Positions 17,453 to 26,716 are shown, counted from the first letter of the stretch. The stretch is 64,000 nucleotides of DNA from Ardenticatenaceae bacterium (GCA_011525915.1 WYBM01000009.1:1-64000); one strand, 5' to 3'. A program made the numbers and translations. The notes: generated by a model from the letters alone, not told the origin.

Positions 17453-17496
17453 ACTGTGAGACGTGCCAGGCACCAGGGCTGCCTATTGGTAAGCCC

Positions 17497-17594
17497 AGTA
17501 CCGGTAACCAGAAGTCTGTCATCAGTTTTCACTAGACTATTTCCAGAGGTAGGCCAGCACTGAAAACTGGTCACTAATTACTGAAAACTGGTAT
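17497..17594. repeat. Intergenic MITE-like repeat, copy 2
   Basis: It is homologous to 2006-2107 and 27490-27592 but its outer ends are more diverged (AGTACCGGTAACCAG at the left, CTGAAAACTGGTATT at the right). It is flanked by GTGCCAGG (17463-17470) and CCTGGCAC (17600-17607), which could pair across it; it may have inserted into a terminator loop. Confidence 0.8.
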
Positions 17595-17623
17595 TCGTAC
17601 CTGGCACCACGTTAAGGAGAATT

Positions 17624-18556
17624 ATGACCAACCTTGCCGGGTTAAAAATTGGCCATACCACAGATGAGGAATTTCATACTGGCTGCACCGTTTTTTTGTG
17701 TCCGCCACAGACGGTGGGCAGTGTCGATGCTCGGGGCCCAGCCCCGGGCAGCCGCGAGCTGACGCTGCTGCAGCCGGACAAGCCCATCCAGTTTGTTAAC
17801 GCCGTGGTATTGACCGGCGGCAGCGCCTTTGGCCTGGCTACGGCCGATGGTGTCATGCGTTACCTGGCAGAGCAGGAAATCGGCCATTGGACGCCCATAC
17901 GGCCGATCCCTATTGTGCCCACGGCCGTGGTGTATGATCTGTTTTTCAGCCAGGGTCAACGTCTGCCAGATGCCGCTATGGGCTACCAGGCGTGCCTGAA
18001 TGCCCACGAAACTGAGGTGGCTCAGGGAAATGTGGGCGCTGGGGCCGGTGTCACCGTAGGGAAGTGGGGTGGTTTCACCGGGCCCATGAAGGGGGGGGTT
18101 GGTCTGGCATCGGCGGTGGTGGATGGGGTGACGGTAGGCGCGGCCGCCGTGGTAAACGCGGTGGGTGACGTGGTTAATGAAGATGGCACCGTGCTGGCCG
18201 GGGCACGTAAGCCCGGCGGCGGCTGGTTGGTTACAGAGAACCCGTACCGTAAATTTCCGGAACGGCCGCCGGTCCAGTTGACCAATACCACGCTGGTTGT
18301 GGTGTGGACCAACAGCATCCTGAGCAAGGTTGAAGCAAACCGGCTGGCGCAGCGGGCCCATGATGGGCTGGCCATTGCCATTCGCCCGGTGCACACCACC
18401 CATGACGGCGATACCGCTTTTGCCCTGGCAACGGGGCAGGTAACGGCTAATTTTGATCTGGTGGCTAACATGGCTGTGTCCATGGTGGCTGAAGCCATTC
18501 GCCATGCTGTGCGCCAGGCCCGGTCTGTAGGCGATATTGTAGGGCTGGCAGGGTAA
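17624..18556 (+). CDS. P1 (S58, DmpA-like) family peptidase / L-aminopeptidase-D-esterase homologue
   Basis: The protein has the start LAGLKIGHTTD and the blocks VLTGGSAFGL, GNVGAGAGVTVGKWGG and AVVNAVGDVV that mark family S58. Members self-cleave into two chains and release N-terminal residues from peptides or hydrolyse D-amino acid esters. The expected self-cleavage region lies in the C-terminal third (around TNTTLVVVWTN). ATG 17624 has AAGGAG five bases ahead. The length (310 aa) is normal. Confidence 0.88.
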   Translation: MTNLAGLKIGHTTDEEFHTGCTVFLCPPQTVGSVDARGPAPGSRELTLLQPDKPIQFVNAVVLTGGSAFGLATADGVMRYLAEQEIGHWTPIRPIPIVPTAVVYDLFFSQGQRLPDAAMGYQACLNAHETEVAQGNVGAGAGVTVGKWGGFTGPMKGGVGLASAVVDGVTVGAAAVVNAVGDVVNEDGTVLAGARKPGGGWLVTENPYRKFPERPPVQLTNTTLVVVWTNSILSKVEANRLAQRAHDGLAIAIRPVHTTHDGDTAFALATGQVTANFDLVANMAVSMVAEAIRHAVRQARSVGDIVGLAG

Positions 18557-18571
18557 AACATATTCCAAACT

Positions 18572-19292
18572 ATGACCACAACCATCCTCATACACGGTCG
18601 CGTTACCTGGACCAATATCATATGCCCTGCCTCAGAGGATATTCACCGGCTGCGAACCCGTTACCCACAGTTTCATCCCCTGAATTTGCAGGACTGCTTG
18701 AAGGATCTGGAGTTCCCCAAGATCGACCATGCGGGGCCAGCCCTTTGCTCTATGATGTGCTGCGTGCGTTGATTGAATACTGTTACCCGATCATGCACAA
18801 GGTCAACCAAAATATCCGTCACATCGAGCATCATCTTTTTCATGCGGAAACAGAACACATCCTGCATGACATCGCCATTGTACGCCGCGACGTGATCGCC
18901 CTGCGGCACATTCTGCGACCCCAATGTGACATCATCAATACCCTGGAACAGGGCAATTGGCCATTCATGGCGACCTGATGCTCTATTGGAGCAACCTGGG
19001 TGATCATCTGGCCAAGCTCAAAGCGACATTGGATGAGCAGATGGACGTGGTGAATGGCCTCTCTGATACCATAGACACCTTAGCTTCCCATCGCATTGAC
19101 GGCGTGGTACGGGTGTTGACGCTCATCACCATTCTTACCGCGCCGCTCACCTTGCTGGCCACTGTGTTTGGCATCAATGTAGACTTGCTGCCCCAAAAAT
19201 TTCATTCGCTGCTTTTTGTGTCGGTGAACGTCATGGGCATTACACTGACGCTCATACTGCTGCATTACCTACGTCGGCGAAACTGGCTGTAA
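18572..19292 (+). pseudogene. corA: CorA-like Mg2+/Co2+ transporter, decayed
   Basis: Three frames each carry consecutive parts of a CorA protein. The N-terminus (TILIHGRVTWTNIICP to LEFPKIDH) runs from ATG 18572. The middle (SPLLYDVLRALIEYC onwards) is in the next frame after a deletion of roughly 75 codons near 18730. The end (from about 18960, LASHRIDGVVRVLTLI and two membrane helices) is in the third frame. The pore signature GMN reads GIN (VFGINVD). With two frame breaks, a deletion and a changed key residue the gene cannot make a functional transporter. Confidence 0.85.
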
Positions 19293-19350
19293 AAGAACCC
19301 CCCAGCTTCATTTAATCAAACTCACGTTGTTGTCGCTTCCTGGCAATCCA

Positions 19351-19412
19351 TTGCCTACGCCTTTTTTATGTGTACAATTTTAATTAGTTGTTATTGCGAT
19401 AAATCGCTATAA
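19351..19412 (+). promoter_or_regulatory. Promoter and candidate operator of the Fur-family gene
   Basis: TTGCCT (19351-19356), 16 bases and TACAAT (19373-19378) form a plausible promoter. Downstream, GCGAT AA ATCGC (19396-19407) is a perfect palindrome within a near-palindrome of 22 bases (19391-19412) ending at the ribosome site. Its place over the start region fits autoregulation by the metal-responsive protein encoded next. Confidence 0.5.
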
Positions 19413-19421
19413 GGAGTGTCA

Positions 19422-19856
19422 ATGTCTCACGTTGAACGCGATTTTGCCGGGCGCATTCGGCAGAAGGGGTACCGCATGACGCCGCAGCGCCAGCTTGTGC
19501 TGGATGTGCTGTGTGCCCATGGGGGGCATACCCTGGCAAATGATGTGATCACGGCCGTGCAAGCCCAATCTCCTTACCTAAACCGGGCCACCGTTTACCG
19601 CGTACTGGAATTTTTGTGTGCCTTACAACTGGTCACACGTACGGAAATTGGCGGGCAGGTGGTCTATGAATTGGCTGAAGAAGAAACCCATCACCACCTG
19701 GTCTGCCGCCTTTGTGGGTATGCGGCCGAATGGGACGGCCGTGCGCTGACCAAGCTGGTTGACCATTTACTGGCGGAACAAGATTTCCAGGCCGAGCTGA
19801 ATCATCTGGCCATTTCTGGCGTATGTGGCCAATGCAGATTGGGTGGTGATCCGTAA
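19422..19856 (+). CDS. Fur family metal-responsive transcriptional regulator
   Basis: The 144-aa protein has the Fur winged helix (MTPQRQLVLDVL, NRATVYRVLEFL), the His-rich metal site THHHLVCRLCG and the C-terminal CGQC, which with the first CxxC makes a structural zinc site. ATG 19422 is placed five bases after AAGGAG. It is 47 bases upstream of cbiM and co-directional, so it probably responds to cobalt, nickel or zinc rather than iron (inference). Confidence 0.9.
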   Translation: MSHVERDFAGRIRQKGYRMTPQRQLVLDVLCAHGGHTLANDVITAVQAQSPYLNRATVYRVLEFLCALQLVTRTEIGGQVVYELAEEETHHHLVCRLCGYAAEWDGRALTKLVDHLLAEQDFQAELNHLAISGVCGQCRLGGDP

Positions 19857-19903
19857 TCTGTAATCGGTGACAGCGTATCGATTACAAAAGTTGGAGGTAT
19901 ACC

Positions 19904-20872
19904 ATGTTCTCTTTGTATAGTCTGGCGTCTGTGCAGCTGCTGCACATTCCCGATGGTTTTTTAACGCTGGCCGTTTCCCTCTTATGTTGGGCTGCCACGG
20001 CTGTCATGCTGGCCGTGGCTGTGCGCAAAGCACAGGCAGATTACAACGAACGGCTTATTCCCCTGGCAGGGGTAATGGCCGCCTTCATTTTTGCGGCACA
20101 GATGATCAACTTTCCAGTAGCCGGCGGCACCTCTGGCCACCTGATCGGGGCCACGCTGGCGTTTGTAGTGTTGGGGCCGTGGTTGGGGTTGTTGGTGATG
20201 ACGGCCGTCATCGCCCTGCAAGCACTGTTATTTCAGGATGGCGGCTATATTGTCATGGGCAGCAACATTCTGGTGATGGGCATTGTGCCCGGCTTTGTGG
20301 GGTATGGCCTGTACCGGCTGGCAGCCAGCCGGGGACAAACGGTAACATTGGCGGTGACCGGTGTGGGAGCGTGGCTGTCTATTGTGGCCGCGGCGCTGGT
20401 GACAGCCCTGCTGCTGGCGTTCAGCGGCACGGCCAACCTGGCCCTGGTTGTGCCTTTGATGATGGGTGTGCATGTGCTTATTGGTATAGGTGAGGCGTTG
20501 GTGACGGTGGCCGCGCTGACGTTTGTGATGCGCACACGGCCGTACCTGCTGGATGACGCCCACCCGGTAAGTGGCGGGCGTTGGGTGTTGGCGGGGTTAG
20601 GGGTGGCCCTGCTGGTCGTCTTGTTGGCGCCGTTTGCTTCGCCCAGCCCAGACGGGTTGGCCTGGGTGGCCGGGCAGCAGGCATTTCTGAACCGGGCGAT
20701 GGCCGCCCCTTACCAGCTTTTGCCCGATTACACCATCCCCGGCCTGGGCGAAACGGGGTTATCTACGATTTTGGCAGGGATTGTAGGCGTGTTGGCTGTG
20801 ACAATCGTCGTGGTAGTTGTCGGCCGTTTTCTCTACCGCTCCCCACACTCCCGCGCCGGCACACGACTGTAA
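19904..20872 (+). CDS. cbiM: Energy-coupling-factor cobalt/nickel transporter, CbiM with C-terminal PDGL/CbiN-like domain
   Basis: CbiM is the substrate-binding membrane subunit for Co2+ or Ni2+. The metal-binding start HIPDGFL is present, but preceded by 14 extra residues; in family members this His sits very near the N-terminus, so the true start may be lower than ATG 19904. Six or seven helices follow, with FPVAGGTSGHLIGATL. After residue 225 a second module with PFASPSPDGLAWVA replaces a separate CbiN. GGAGG is spaced suitably before ATG 19904. It lies between the Fur-type regulator and cbiQ. Confidence 0.9.
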   Translation: MFSLYSLASVQLLHIPDGFLTLAVSLLCWAATAVMLAVAVRKAQADYNERLIPLAGVMAAFIFAAQMINFPVAGGTSGHLIGATLAFVVLGPWLGLLVMTAVIALQALLFQDGGYIVMGSNILVMGIVPGFVGYGLYRLAASRGQTVTLAVTGVGAWLSIVAAALVTALLLAFSGTANLALVVPLMMGVHVLIGIGEALVTVAALTFVMRTRPYLLDDAHPVSGGRWVLAGLGVALLVVLLAPFASPSPDGLAWVAGQQAFLNRAMAAPYQLLPDYTIPGLGETGLSTILAGIVGVLAVTIVVVVVGRFLYRSPHSRAGTRL

Positions 20873-20883
20873 CCAGGTGACTG

Positions 20884-21681
20884 ATGCAGGCAAACACGTT
20901 TGACCGGTACATCGGGCGAGACAGCCCGGTACACCGGTTCGATCCGCGGCTGAAGGTAGTGGTCACGACCGTGGCTATTCTAGGCACCGTGCTGCTGCCA
21001 GACGGTGCCTGGTCAGGGTTTTGGCTGACGTGGCTGGGCATTGTGGCACTGGCCTGGCTGGCGCGGCTGCCTTACCGCATGGTGCTCCGGCGGGCGCTGG
21101 TTATTATTCCCTTTTGGCTGACGGCGATCACGGTGTTATTGAATGTGCCGGGCACGGCCGTGGCCACCGGGCAGATAGGGCCGTTTAGCCTGACGATAAC
21201 AGATGCGGGGCTGGTGCGGTTTGCCAGCATCATCATACGCGGTTGGCTGGCAGTGCAGTTGGCCATTATGCTCACGGCCGTGACCGCTTTTCCTGACCTG
21301 ATGCACGCCCTCACTCACCTGCGTGTGCCGGCCGTGTTGGTGAGCATTATCAGCTTTATGTACCGTTACCTCTTTGTGCTGGCTGACGAAGCGGTGCGGC
21401 TGCTGCGGGCACGCCAGGCGCGCAGCGCCCGCCACCCCGGTACGGGTGCACAGGGCGGTTCCCTGCTGTGGCGCGCCCAGGTAGCCGGATATATGATCGG
21501 TCAGTTGTTTAGCCGCAGCCTGGAGCGCAGTGACCGGGTGTACAATGCCATGTTGGCCCGGGGGTATCACGGCCGTCTGCTGACGATGAACCCTCACCAG
21601 ATGACCCGGCAAGACTGGCTGGCCGGCGCAGCAGCTTTGTGCATCATCTTGCTGGTGCAAATTCTGGCCCGCAGTCTGTGA
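20884..21681 (+). CDS. cbiQ: Energy-coupling-factor transmembrane protein CbiQ
   Basis: CbiQ links the substrate subunit to the ATPase. The start RDSPVHRFDPRLKVV, five to six helices and the coupling motif SLERSDRVYNAMLARGYHG (Ala-Arg-Gly) are typical. It begins 11 bases after cbiM. The ATPase CbiO that should follow is absent; the next gene is convergent after 16 bases. The ATPase must be supplied from elsewhere or the system is incomplete. Confidence 0.9.
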   Translation: MQANTFDRYIGRDSPVHRFDPRLKVVVTTVAILGTVLLPDGAWSGFWLTWLGIVALAWLARLPYRMVLRRALVIIPFWLTAITVLLNVPGTAVATGQIGPFSLTITDAGLVRFASIIIRGWLAVQLAIMLTAVTAFPDLMHALTHLRVPAVLVSIISFMYRYLFVLADEAVRLLRARQARSARHPGTGAQGGSLLWRAQVAGYMIGQLFSRSLERSDRVYNAMLARGYHGRLLTMNPHQMTRQDWLAGAAALCIILLVQILARSL

Positions 21682-21697
21682 GGTGAAGCGAAGAAAT

Positions 21698-23542
21698 TTA
21701 GAGCCCCGCCACAGGAAGTATAATCTGAAATGTTGTCCCCACGCCCAACTTACTGGTCACAAAAATTTGCCCCCGATGCGCCTCCACAATTTCTTTAACA
21801 AGCGCCAGCCCCAACCCTGTGCCCCCATGCTGCCGTTTAACCCCACCATCCACCTGGTAAAAGCGTTCAAATATTCGGCTCAACTGTCCTTCGGGAATGC
21901 CAATACCAGTGTCAGCCGCCTCAATAATAATTTGCTGATCTTCAGGCCACAACCGCAATGTGACCGTTCCACCCAGCGGGGTAAACTTAAAAGCATTAGA
22001 GGTTAGATTGTCCAATGCCCGGCGCAGATGGGTGATATCTCCTTTTATCATCGGCACGTTATCGGTAATCTCCGCTTTAAGCACCACACCGACCTTATGA
22101 GCCTGCAACCGGTACTCATCCAGCATGGAGTAAAGCAGAAGGCTCATGTTAATCTCTTCCCGGCGCATTTCCTGCGTTTCTGCTGACAGCATAGCCGTCA
22201 GATCATCCACCATATCGATCAACATGCGCACCCGTCGTGAAATGATGTCCACCGATTCTCTTTGGCGCGGCTGAATCTCCCCTAAAGCCCCCAACGTCAG
22301 CAGTTCCGCGTGGCCATGAATAATACCCAGCGGCGTACGTAATTCATGAGAAACGTTCTGAATAAATTTGTTTTTGAGATCATCCAATTCTGCCTGCCGG
22401 TTTAAGGCATTGCGCAGAGCGGCTGAGCGCTGGTTTGCTTCCGCATACATGCGTGCATGCTGAATGGCCACCCCCGCCTGGCGGCCAATGGACTCTACCA
22501 GGGCAATCTGACGCGCCGTGAACTCCTTGGGACTGCGGTTTAGGTTAAACAACACCAAAACGCCCAGGCAAAGGTCCGTAACGGTGATGGGGGCTGCCAG
22601 CAAGGTCGTCACCCCTACCTCAATCCACTTGCTCTGGGCCAGATGGTGTGACACATACTGTTTGATATGCAGTGTTTCACAGTTTTGGACTACTTCCCAG
22701 GCCACCCCCCGCCCACGGGGAGCTGGCCGCAGCACAATGTGTGCGGGGACATTATACGGGTAGAACATCATCACCTGGTGATCAATCACCAACCCCAATA
22801 AGCCGGCATCTGCTTCAACGATGTTTGCCGTCAGACGTAGTACATGGTCAAGAATGGTGGGCAAATCCAGGGCACTGGCCAGTGTTCTGGCGATCTCGTT
22901 TAACTGCTGCTCACGCGCCAGACTCAAGCGGGTTTCTGCCAGCAGCATGATATTATTGAGCGCCAGGGTGGCCATGTGGGTCAACATTTGCCCGGCAGCC
23001 TTGTCTTCGGTGGTGAAGGGCTGGGGATGGTCGCGGTAAACAACCAACACCCCCAGCAGCTCATGGTCTGGGGGAAGCAGGGGAAAAACAGCGAAGGCGG
23101 CGAAGCCCTCTGCCGCCATCACCTCATGCAGCAGCTCAGTACGGGGATCGCTATAAATGTCATTAATAATCACCGGTTCCTGAGGGTACCATAACTGGAG
23201 GGTAGATGAAAGCTGGTTTTGTTGACACATCTGCGTAATGTACCCTTCTGATAACCCTTCAACAACGGGGTAGATTACGCTGCCTGCATCATACAGAAAC
23301 ACGGCCGTGCGCTCGGCCGCCAGAACACGGCGGGAAGCGTCTGCCATAATGTGCCATAGATCTTCCGGTGAAGAGGTAGCCAGCAGCGCTTTGGCCGTTT
23401 GCACCAGAATGGTCTGCTGCTCTTCCGTGGTGAGTGGGGGCGATGCAGTTACAGGTGGCGGCTTTTGACGGTGAGGCTTTCCCTGGCGCGATTCTGCCGA
23501 TGTTTGGCTGAGAGCGGCCTGACCTGTTTCCGGTTGATTCAT
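21698..23542 (-). CDS. Sensor histidine kinase with two GAF domains
   Basis: The 614-aa protein has no membrane helix. Two GAF domains (about 45-205 and 215-370) precede a HisKA domain with the phospho-acceptor His in NVSHELRTP (about 398) and a HATPase domain with N box NLTSNAFKFTP, G1 DTGIGIP and G2 GTGLGLAL. No response regulator gene is adjacent. The start overlaps the stop of the TetR gene by four bases, so the two are co-translated. It may sense a soluble signal in the cytoplasm. Confidence 0.92.
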   Translation of the reverse strand: MNQPETGQAALSQTSAESRQGKPHRQKPPPVTASPPLTTEEQQTILVQTAKALLATSSPEDLWHIMADASRRVLAAERTAVFLYDAGSVIYPVVEGLSEGYITQMCQQNQLSSTLQLWYPQEPVIINDIYSDPRTELLHEVMAAEGFAAFAVFPLLPPDHELLGVLVVYRDHPQPFTTEDKAAGQMLTHMATLALNNIMLLAETRLSLAREQQLNEIARTLASALDLPTILDHVLRLTANIVEADAGLLGLVIDHQVMMFYPYNVPAHIVLRPAPRGRGVAWEVVQNCETLHIKQYVSHHLAQSKWIEVGVTTLLAAPITVTDLCLGVLVLFNLNRSPKEFTARQIALVESIGRQAGVAIQHARMYAEANQRSAALRNALNRQAELDDLKNKFIQNVSHELRTPLGIIHGHAELLTLGALGEIQPRQRESVDIISRRVRMLIDMVDDLTAMLSAETQEMRREEINMSLLLYSMLDEYRLQAHKVGVVLKAEITDNVPMIKGDITHLRRALDNLTSNAFKFTPLGGTVTLRLWPEDQQIIIEAADTGIGIPEGQLSRIFERFYQVDGGVKRQHGGTGLGLALVKEIVEAHRGQIFVTSKLGVGTTFQIILPVAGL

Positions 23543-24186
23543 GATGTTTTTGCCGGATATACCGATGAAGGCCCTGAATAGGCAGCGGCGCGTAAAGCAA
23601 AAAGGGCCATTTCTTGCACGGCCGTCTCAGCTTCAATATCTGGTTCTGGATGGGACAAAAGGTTAAGCACATTTTCGTCAAAGGCACCCGCATAGGCTTC
23701 AGCAACACGACGTGTGTTTTGGGGTGGTATCTTTCCCTGAGAAATGGCGGTGTTTAACGGCCGTTGCCAGATGGTGATCAGGCGTTCCCGAAACTCCGCT
23801 CGCCGGACAGTAAGCGAAGGTACGGCGCCTACGCCCCCTACCAGCAACAGTTGAATGACCGCCGGCTCGTATAGAGCAATGTTGACATAAGCCTGGATAC
23901 CTTTTAATAACTGATGAGGCAGGTCAACCCGGCTGTTCACCGCCTGATCAATGGCTTGTAGCAAGAAGTCTGCCGTCTCTTCATACAGGTGGACAAACAG
24001 CGTTTCCTTGTCTGGGAAGTAAAAGTAAAAGGTGCCGATGGCGACGTTGGCATCACGCACAATATCCCGCACGGTGGCCGCATGATACCCTTTTTCAGCA
24101 AAAACACGCACCGCAGCTGTCATCATGGATGTGCGTTTGGCATCTTTCTTCTGCCGTGTTCTTTCCGACGAATTATAATAGCTCAT
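23539..24186 (-). CDS. TetR/AcrR family transcriptional regulator
   Basis: The N-terminal DNA-binding domain is clear (MMTAAVRVFAEKGYHAATV, ANVAIGTFYFYFPDKETLF), followed by a helical effector domain. The 215-aa length is normal. It is first in a two-gene unit with the GAF-HisKA kinase, an unusual combination of a one-component and a two-component regulator. A structured element and the divergent MocR gene lie upstream. Confidence 0.9.
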   Translation of the reverse strand: MSYYNSSERTRQKKDAKRTSMMTAAVRVFAEKGYHAATVRDIVRDANVAIGTFYFYFPDKETLFVHLYEETADFLLQAIDQAVNSRVDLPHQLLKGIQAYVNIALYEPAVIQLLLVGGVGAVPSLTVRRAEFRERLITIWQRPLNTAISQGKIPPQNTRRVAEAYAGAFDENVLNLLSHPEPDIEAETAVQEMALFALRAAAYSGPSSVYPAKTS

Positions 24187-24278
24187 GATGCAGGCTACCT
24201 CTTCACGCTATGGCAGACAGCATACTTTACCTCTGCCTACGGGTCAATGTACTATTCAGGCTAGATCATCGTTTGGTA

Positions 24279-24409
24279 TTCAGTTATAGGGAATCGGCAA
24301 CAATATTTCGAAATTAAGATCGCTTTAGGCGTTGCCGATTCCCCGAGGAAACCGCAGTTTACGCTCTTCAGGAATTTCGAATAGTTTCTGCGGTTTACCT
24401 ATCACTGAA
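24279..24409. other. 131-bp structured element predicted to form a three-way junction
   Basis: An outer stem TTCAGTTATAGG (24279-24290) pairs with CCTATCACTGAA (24398-24409), 11 of 12 bases. It encloses hairpin A, GGAATCGGCAAC (24290-24301)/GTTGCCGATTCC (24331-24342), and hairpin B, AAACCGCAG (24349-24357)/CTGCGGTTT (24388-24396). The two loops share a TTTCGAA core. It sits between the divergent TetR and MocR genes and is not coding. It could be a small mobile element with inverted ends, an RNA leader, or a protein target. Confidence 0.7.
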
Positions 24410-24439
24410 CATCAATAACACTTTGTAAGGAACTGCGCC

Positions 24440-25870
24440 ATGCTGCCCCTCAGTTTTCACCTAAACCGGGATAACACAGTGCCATTATACCAGCAATTAT
24501 ATGTGCAGATACGGGCGGGGATCTTGCAGGGAACGCTCACGCCCGGCATGGCGCTGCCGCCAACACGCCAGTTGGCCAACAAGTTGGGCGTCGCCCGGGT
24601 AACCGTGGCCGAAGCGTATGCTCAACTGACAGCCGAAGGTTTTGTAACCTCACGTCAGGGGGCAGGCACATTTGTGGCCGATCATCTTGCATTGTTGACG
24701 GCCGACAAGGCCAGTTTCCAGCCCGCTTTATCATCGTGGGGAACACGGGTCATGGCTATAAAGCCCAATGGCAGCGCCGCCCCTAGCCGGCCCGATATTG
24801 ATTTTGGCTTTGGCCGTTCCTTCCCTCATATCTTTCCCTATGACATCTGGCGGCGACTGCTTGACCGTTATTTGAGCACAGACGACGTCATGCTTTCGCG
24901 GTATGGCTCGGTAGCCGGCTTTTACCCGCTGCGGCAGGCGCTGGCCGTTTATCTGGAACAGTGGCGCGGTGTGCATTGCACGGCCGAACAGGTTGTCATT
25001 GTCAACGGGGCACAGCAGGCGCTGGATATTTTAGCGCGGCTGTACCTGTCGCCAGGTGATGAGGTGCTGGTAGAGTCACCGGGGTATGCCCAGGCCTTTG
25101 AGGTGTTCCGGCTGTTTGGCGCCAATCTTACGGCGCTCCCAGTGGATGAGCAGGGATTTCCGGTGGAAAAGATACCAACCACCTGCCAGGCGCGGCTGGC
25201 GTTTGTGACGCCATCGAACCAGTTCCCACAGGGAGGGACGCTGCCCCTGGAGCGCCGTCTGGCACTGCTGGCCTGGGCGCGCACCCATGATGCCCTCATT
25301 GTGGAGGATGATTATGATGGGGAACTACGCTATGAAGGACGGCCGTTAGCCGCACTGCAAGGGCTGGATGGTGACGGCCGTGTCATTTACCTGGGCACGT
25401 TTTCTAAAGTGCTGTTTCCGGCACTGCGCCTCTCTTACGTGGTGCTGCCACCGGCCATGGTGACACCGTTTGTACAGGCCAAAGCCCTGGTAGATCGAGG
25501 AGCCCCCACGCTGACCCAGGCAGCCGTGGCCGACTTTATGACCGAAGGGCACTTTGAGCGCCATCTGCGCCACCTGCGGCACGCTTATGGCCGTCGCTGG
25601 CAGGTATTGATAGCCGCTTTAGACACCTACCTGGGTAACAAAGTTCACTTTACACGTGCCCCGGCCGGGTTACATGTCATGCTGCGCCTGCAAACTGAGG
25701 CAACAGAAACGGCCGTGATCACCAAAGCGGCCGCCGCAGGCGTGGGCGTCTATCCGGGCACCCGCTACTACCTGCACAAACCTGCGCTCCCGTCTATGCT
25801 GCTGGGTTTTAGCGGCCTCACAGAGGCAGAGATTGAAGAGGGGGTGCGGCGGTTAGCCACCGTGCTCTGA
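24440..25870 (+). CDS. MocR/PdxR-type regulator (GntR wHTH fused to an aminotransferase-like domain)
   Basis: Residues 1-75 form a GntR winged helix (PLYQQLYVQIRAGIL, LGVARVTVAEAYAQL, GAGTFVA). The rest is a class I aminotransferase fold that binds pyridoxal phosphate; the Lys is in GTFSKVLFPALRL (about residue 323) and VEDDYDGELRY is conserved. Such proteins control vitamin B6, GABA or taurine genes. No obvious target gene is adjacent; the structured 131-bp element lies just upstream. ATG 24440 has a weak AAGGA site. Confidence 0.92.
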   Translation: MLPLSFHLNRDNTVPLYQQLYVQIRAGILQGTLTPGMALPPTRQLANKLGVARVTVAEAYAQLTAEGFVTSRQGAGTFVADHLALLTADKASFQPALSSWGTRVMAIKPNGSAAPSRPDIDFGFGRSFPHIFPYDIWRRLLDRYLSTDDVMLSRYGSVAGFYPLRQALAVYLEQWRGVHCTAEQVVIVNGAQQALDILARLYLSPGDEVLVESPGYAQAFEVFRLFGANLTALPVDEQGFPVEKIPTTCQARLAFVTPSNQFPQGGTLPLERRLALLAWARTHDALIVEDDYDGELRYEGRPLAALQGLDGDGRVIYLGTFSKVLFPALRLSYVVLPPAMVTPFVQAKALVDRGAPTLTQAAVADFMTEGHFERHLRHLRHAYGRRWQVLIAALDTYLGNKVHFTRAPAGLHVMLRLQTEATETAVITKAAAAGVGVYPGTRYYLHKPALPSMLLGFSGLTEAEIEEGVRRLATVL

Positions 25871-25880
25871 AACAACCCAG

Positions 25881-25918
25881 CGGTCAGCGACCGCCGGTCA
25901 GCGACCGCCGACCGCCCT
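25881..25918. terminator. Tandem hairpins between convergent genes
   Basis: CGGTCAGCGACCGC occurs twice in tandem (25881-25894, 25895-25908), each able to form CGGTC/GACCG, followed by a partial third copy. There is no U tract. It sits between the convergent MocR and SpoU genes and may block or process both transcripts. Confidence 0.5.
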
Positions 25919-26716
25919 TCAGGTTATTTGCCGCCGCCGGATTTCATACAGAACCACGGCCGTGGCCGCATTTACGGAGAGCGAATCAATGCCCGCCGCC
26001 ATGGGGATGGTAACCTGCTGGTCAAGCTGTGTTATGATGTGTTCTGGTAAACCGTGATATTCATTGCCCATAAAAACGGCCGTGCCCCTGCCCGCAAATG
26101 CAGCCTTTGGCAGTGGTACACCCGTCTCAGCCACTGTGCCTACGGTGGCCACCCCCAACTGGCGCAAATGATCTACCAGGGGGATAAGAGCAGGGTAGTG
26201 ACAGACGGCCGTTTTGAAGAGACTGCCCATGCTGGTGCGCACCGCTTTGGGGTGAAAAGGGTCGCTCACACCCATGGTAATAAAGGCCGTCAGGCCGTTG
26301 GCATGGCCGGTGCGCACCATGGCGCCTACATTGCCGGGGTCTACCACGTCTGTGGCCACCAAAAGCAGCGGCTGAGGGACACCAGTGACCAGCGTTTTCA
26401 GGTCTGGCGCTGGCGGCATTTTAACCAGGCTGATCAGGTGGCCCAGGTCACGGCCGTTGACCAATGATTGCATCTCTACATCGGGGATGATGACCAGCTG
26501 GCCAGCAGCCGATTGCAGATCGGCGCGTAATTGTTGACCACGCGGTGTGTTGTCTTGCGCCGTGGCTTCTGTCCAGATGGTTAGCTCAAAGGTAAGGCCA
26601 GCGCGCAAAGCGCGTTCATGCAGGCGGAAGCCCTCGATGGGGTAAAGGCCGGTCTGGGCACGGCCTACGGCCGTCATGGTACGGCGCACCATTTCTAACG
26701 CCCCGCGCCATGTCAT
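25919..26716 (-). CDS. TrmH/SpoU family RNA 2'-O-ribose methyltransferase
   Basis: The SPOUT knot motifs are present: DPGNVGAMVRTGHANG, VFMGNEYHGLP and IPMAAGIDSLSVNAATAVVLYE. The N-terminal substrate-binding domain (residues 1-105) is like that of 23S rRNA methyltransferases of the RlmB/TsnR type. ATG 26716 overlaps the CoA-transferase stop by four bases, which is an odd coupling of unrelated functions. Confidence 0.92.
   Translation of the reverse strand: MTWRGALEMVRRTMTAVGRAQTGLYPIEGFRLHERALRAGLTFELTIWTEATAQDNTPRGQQLRADLQSAAGQLVIIPDVEMQSLVNGRDLGHLISLVKMPPAPDLKTLVTGVPQPLLLVATDVVDPGNVGAMVRTGHANGLTAFITMGVSDPFHPKAVRTSMGSLFKTAVCHYPALIPLVDHLRQLGVATVGTVAETGVPLPKAAFAGRGTAVFMGNEYHGLPEHIITQLDQQVTIPMAAGIDSLSVNAATAVVLYEIRRRQIT

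Noticed and set aside
17642..18595. Open frame of 317 codons antisense to the S58 peptidase
   Set aside because: His/Gly/Arg-rich nonsense composition and no start signals; the sense gene is convincing.
20931..20950. GGTTCGATCC, like a tRNA T-arm
   Set aside because: It lies inside cbiQ and no acceptor or anticodon stem is nearby. No tRNA or rRNA gene was found in the window.
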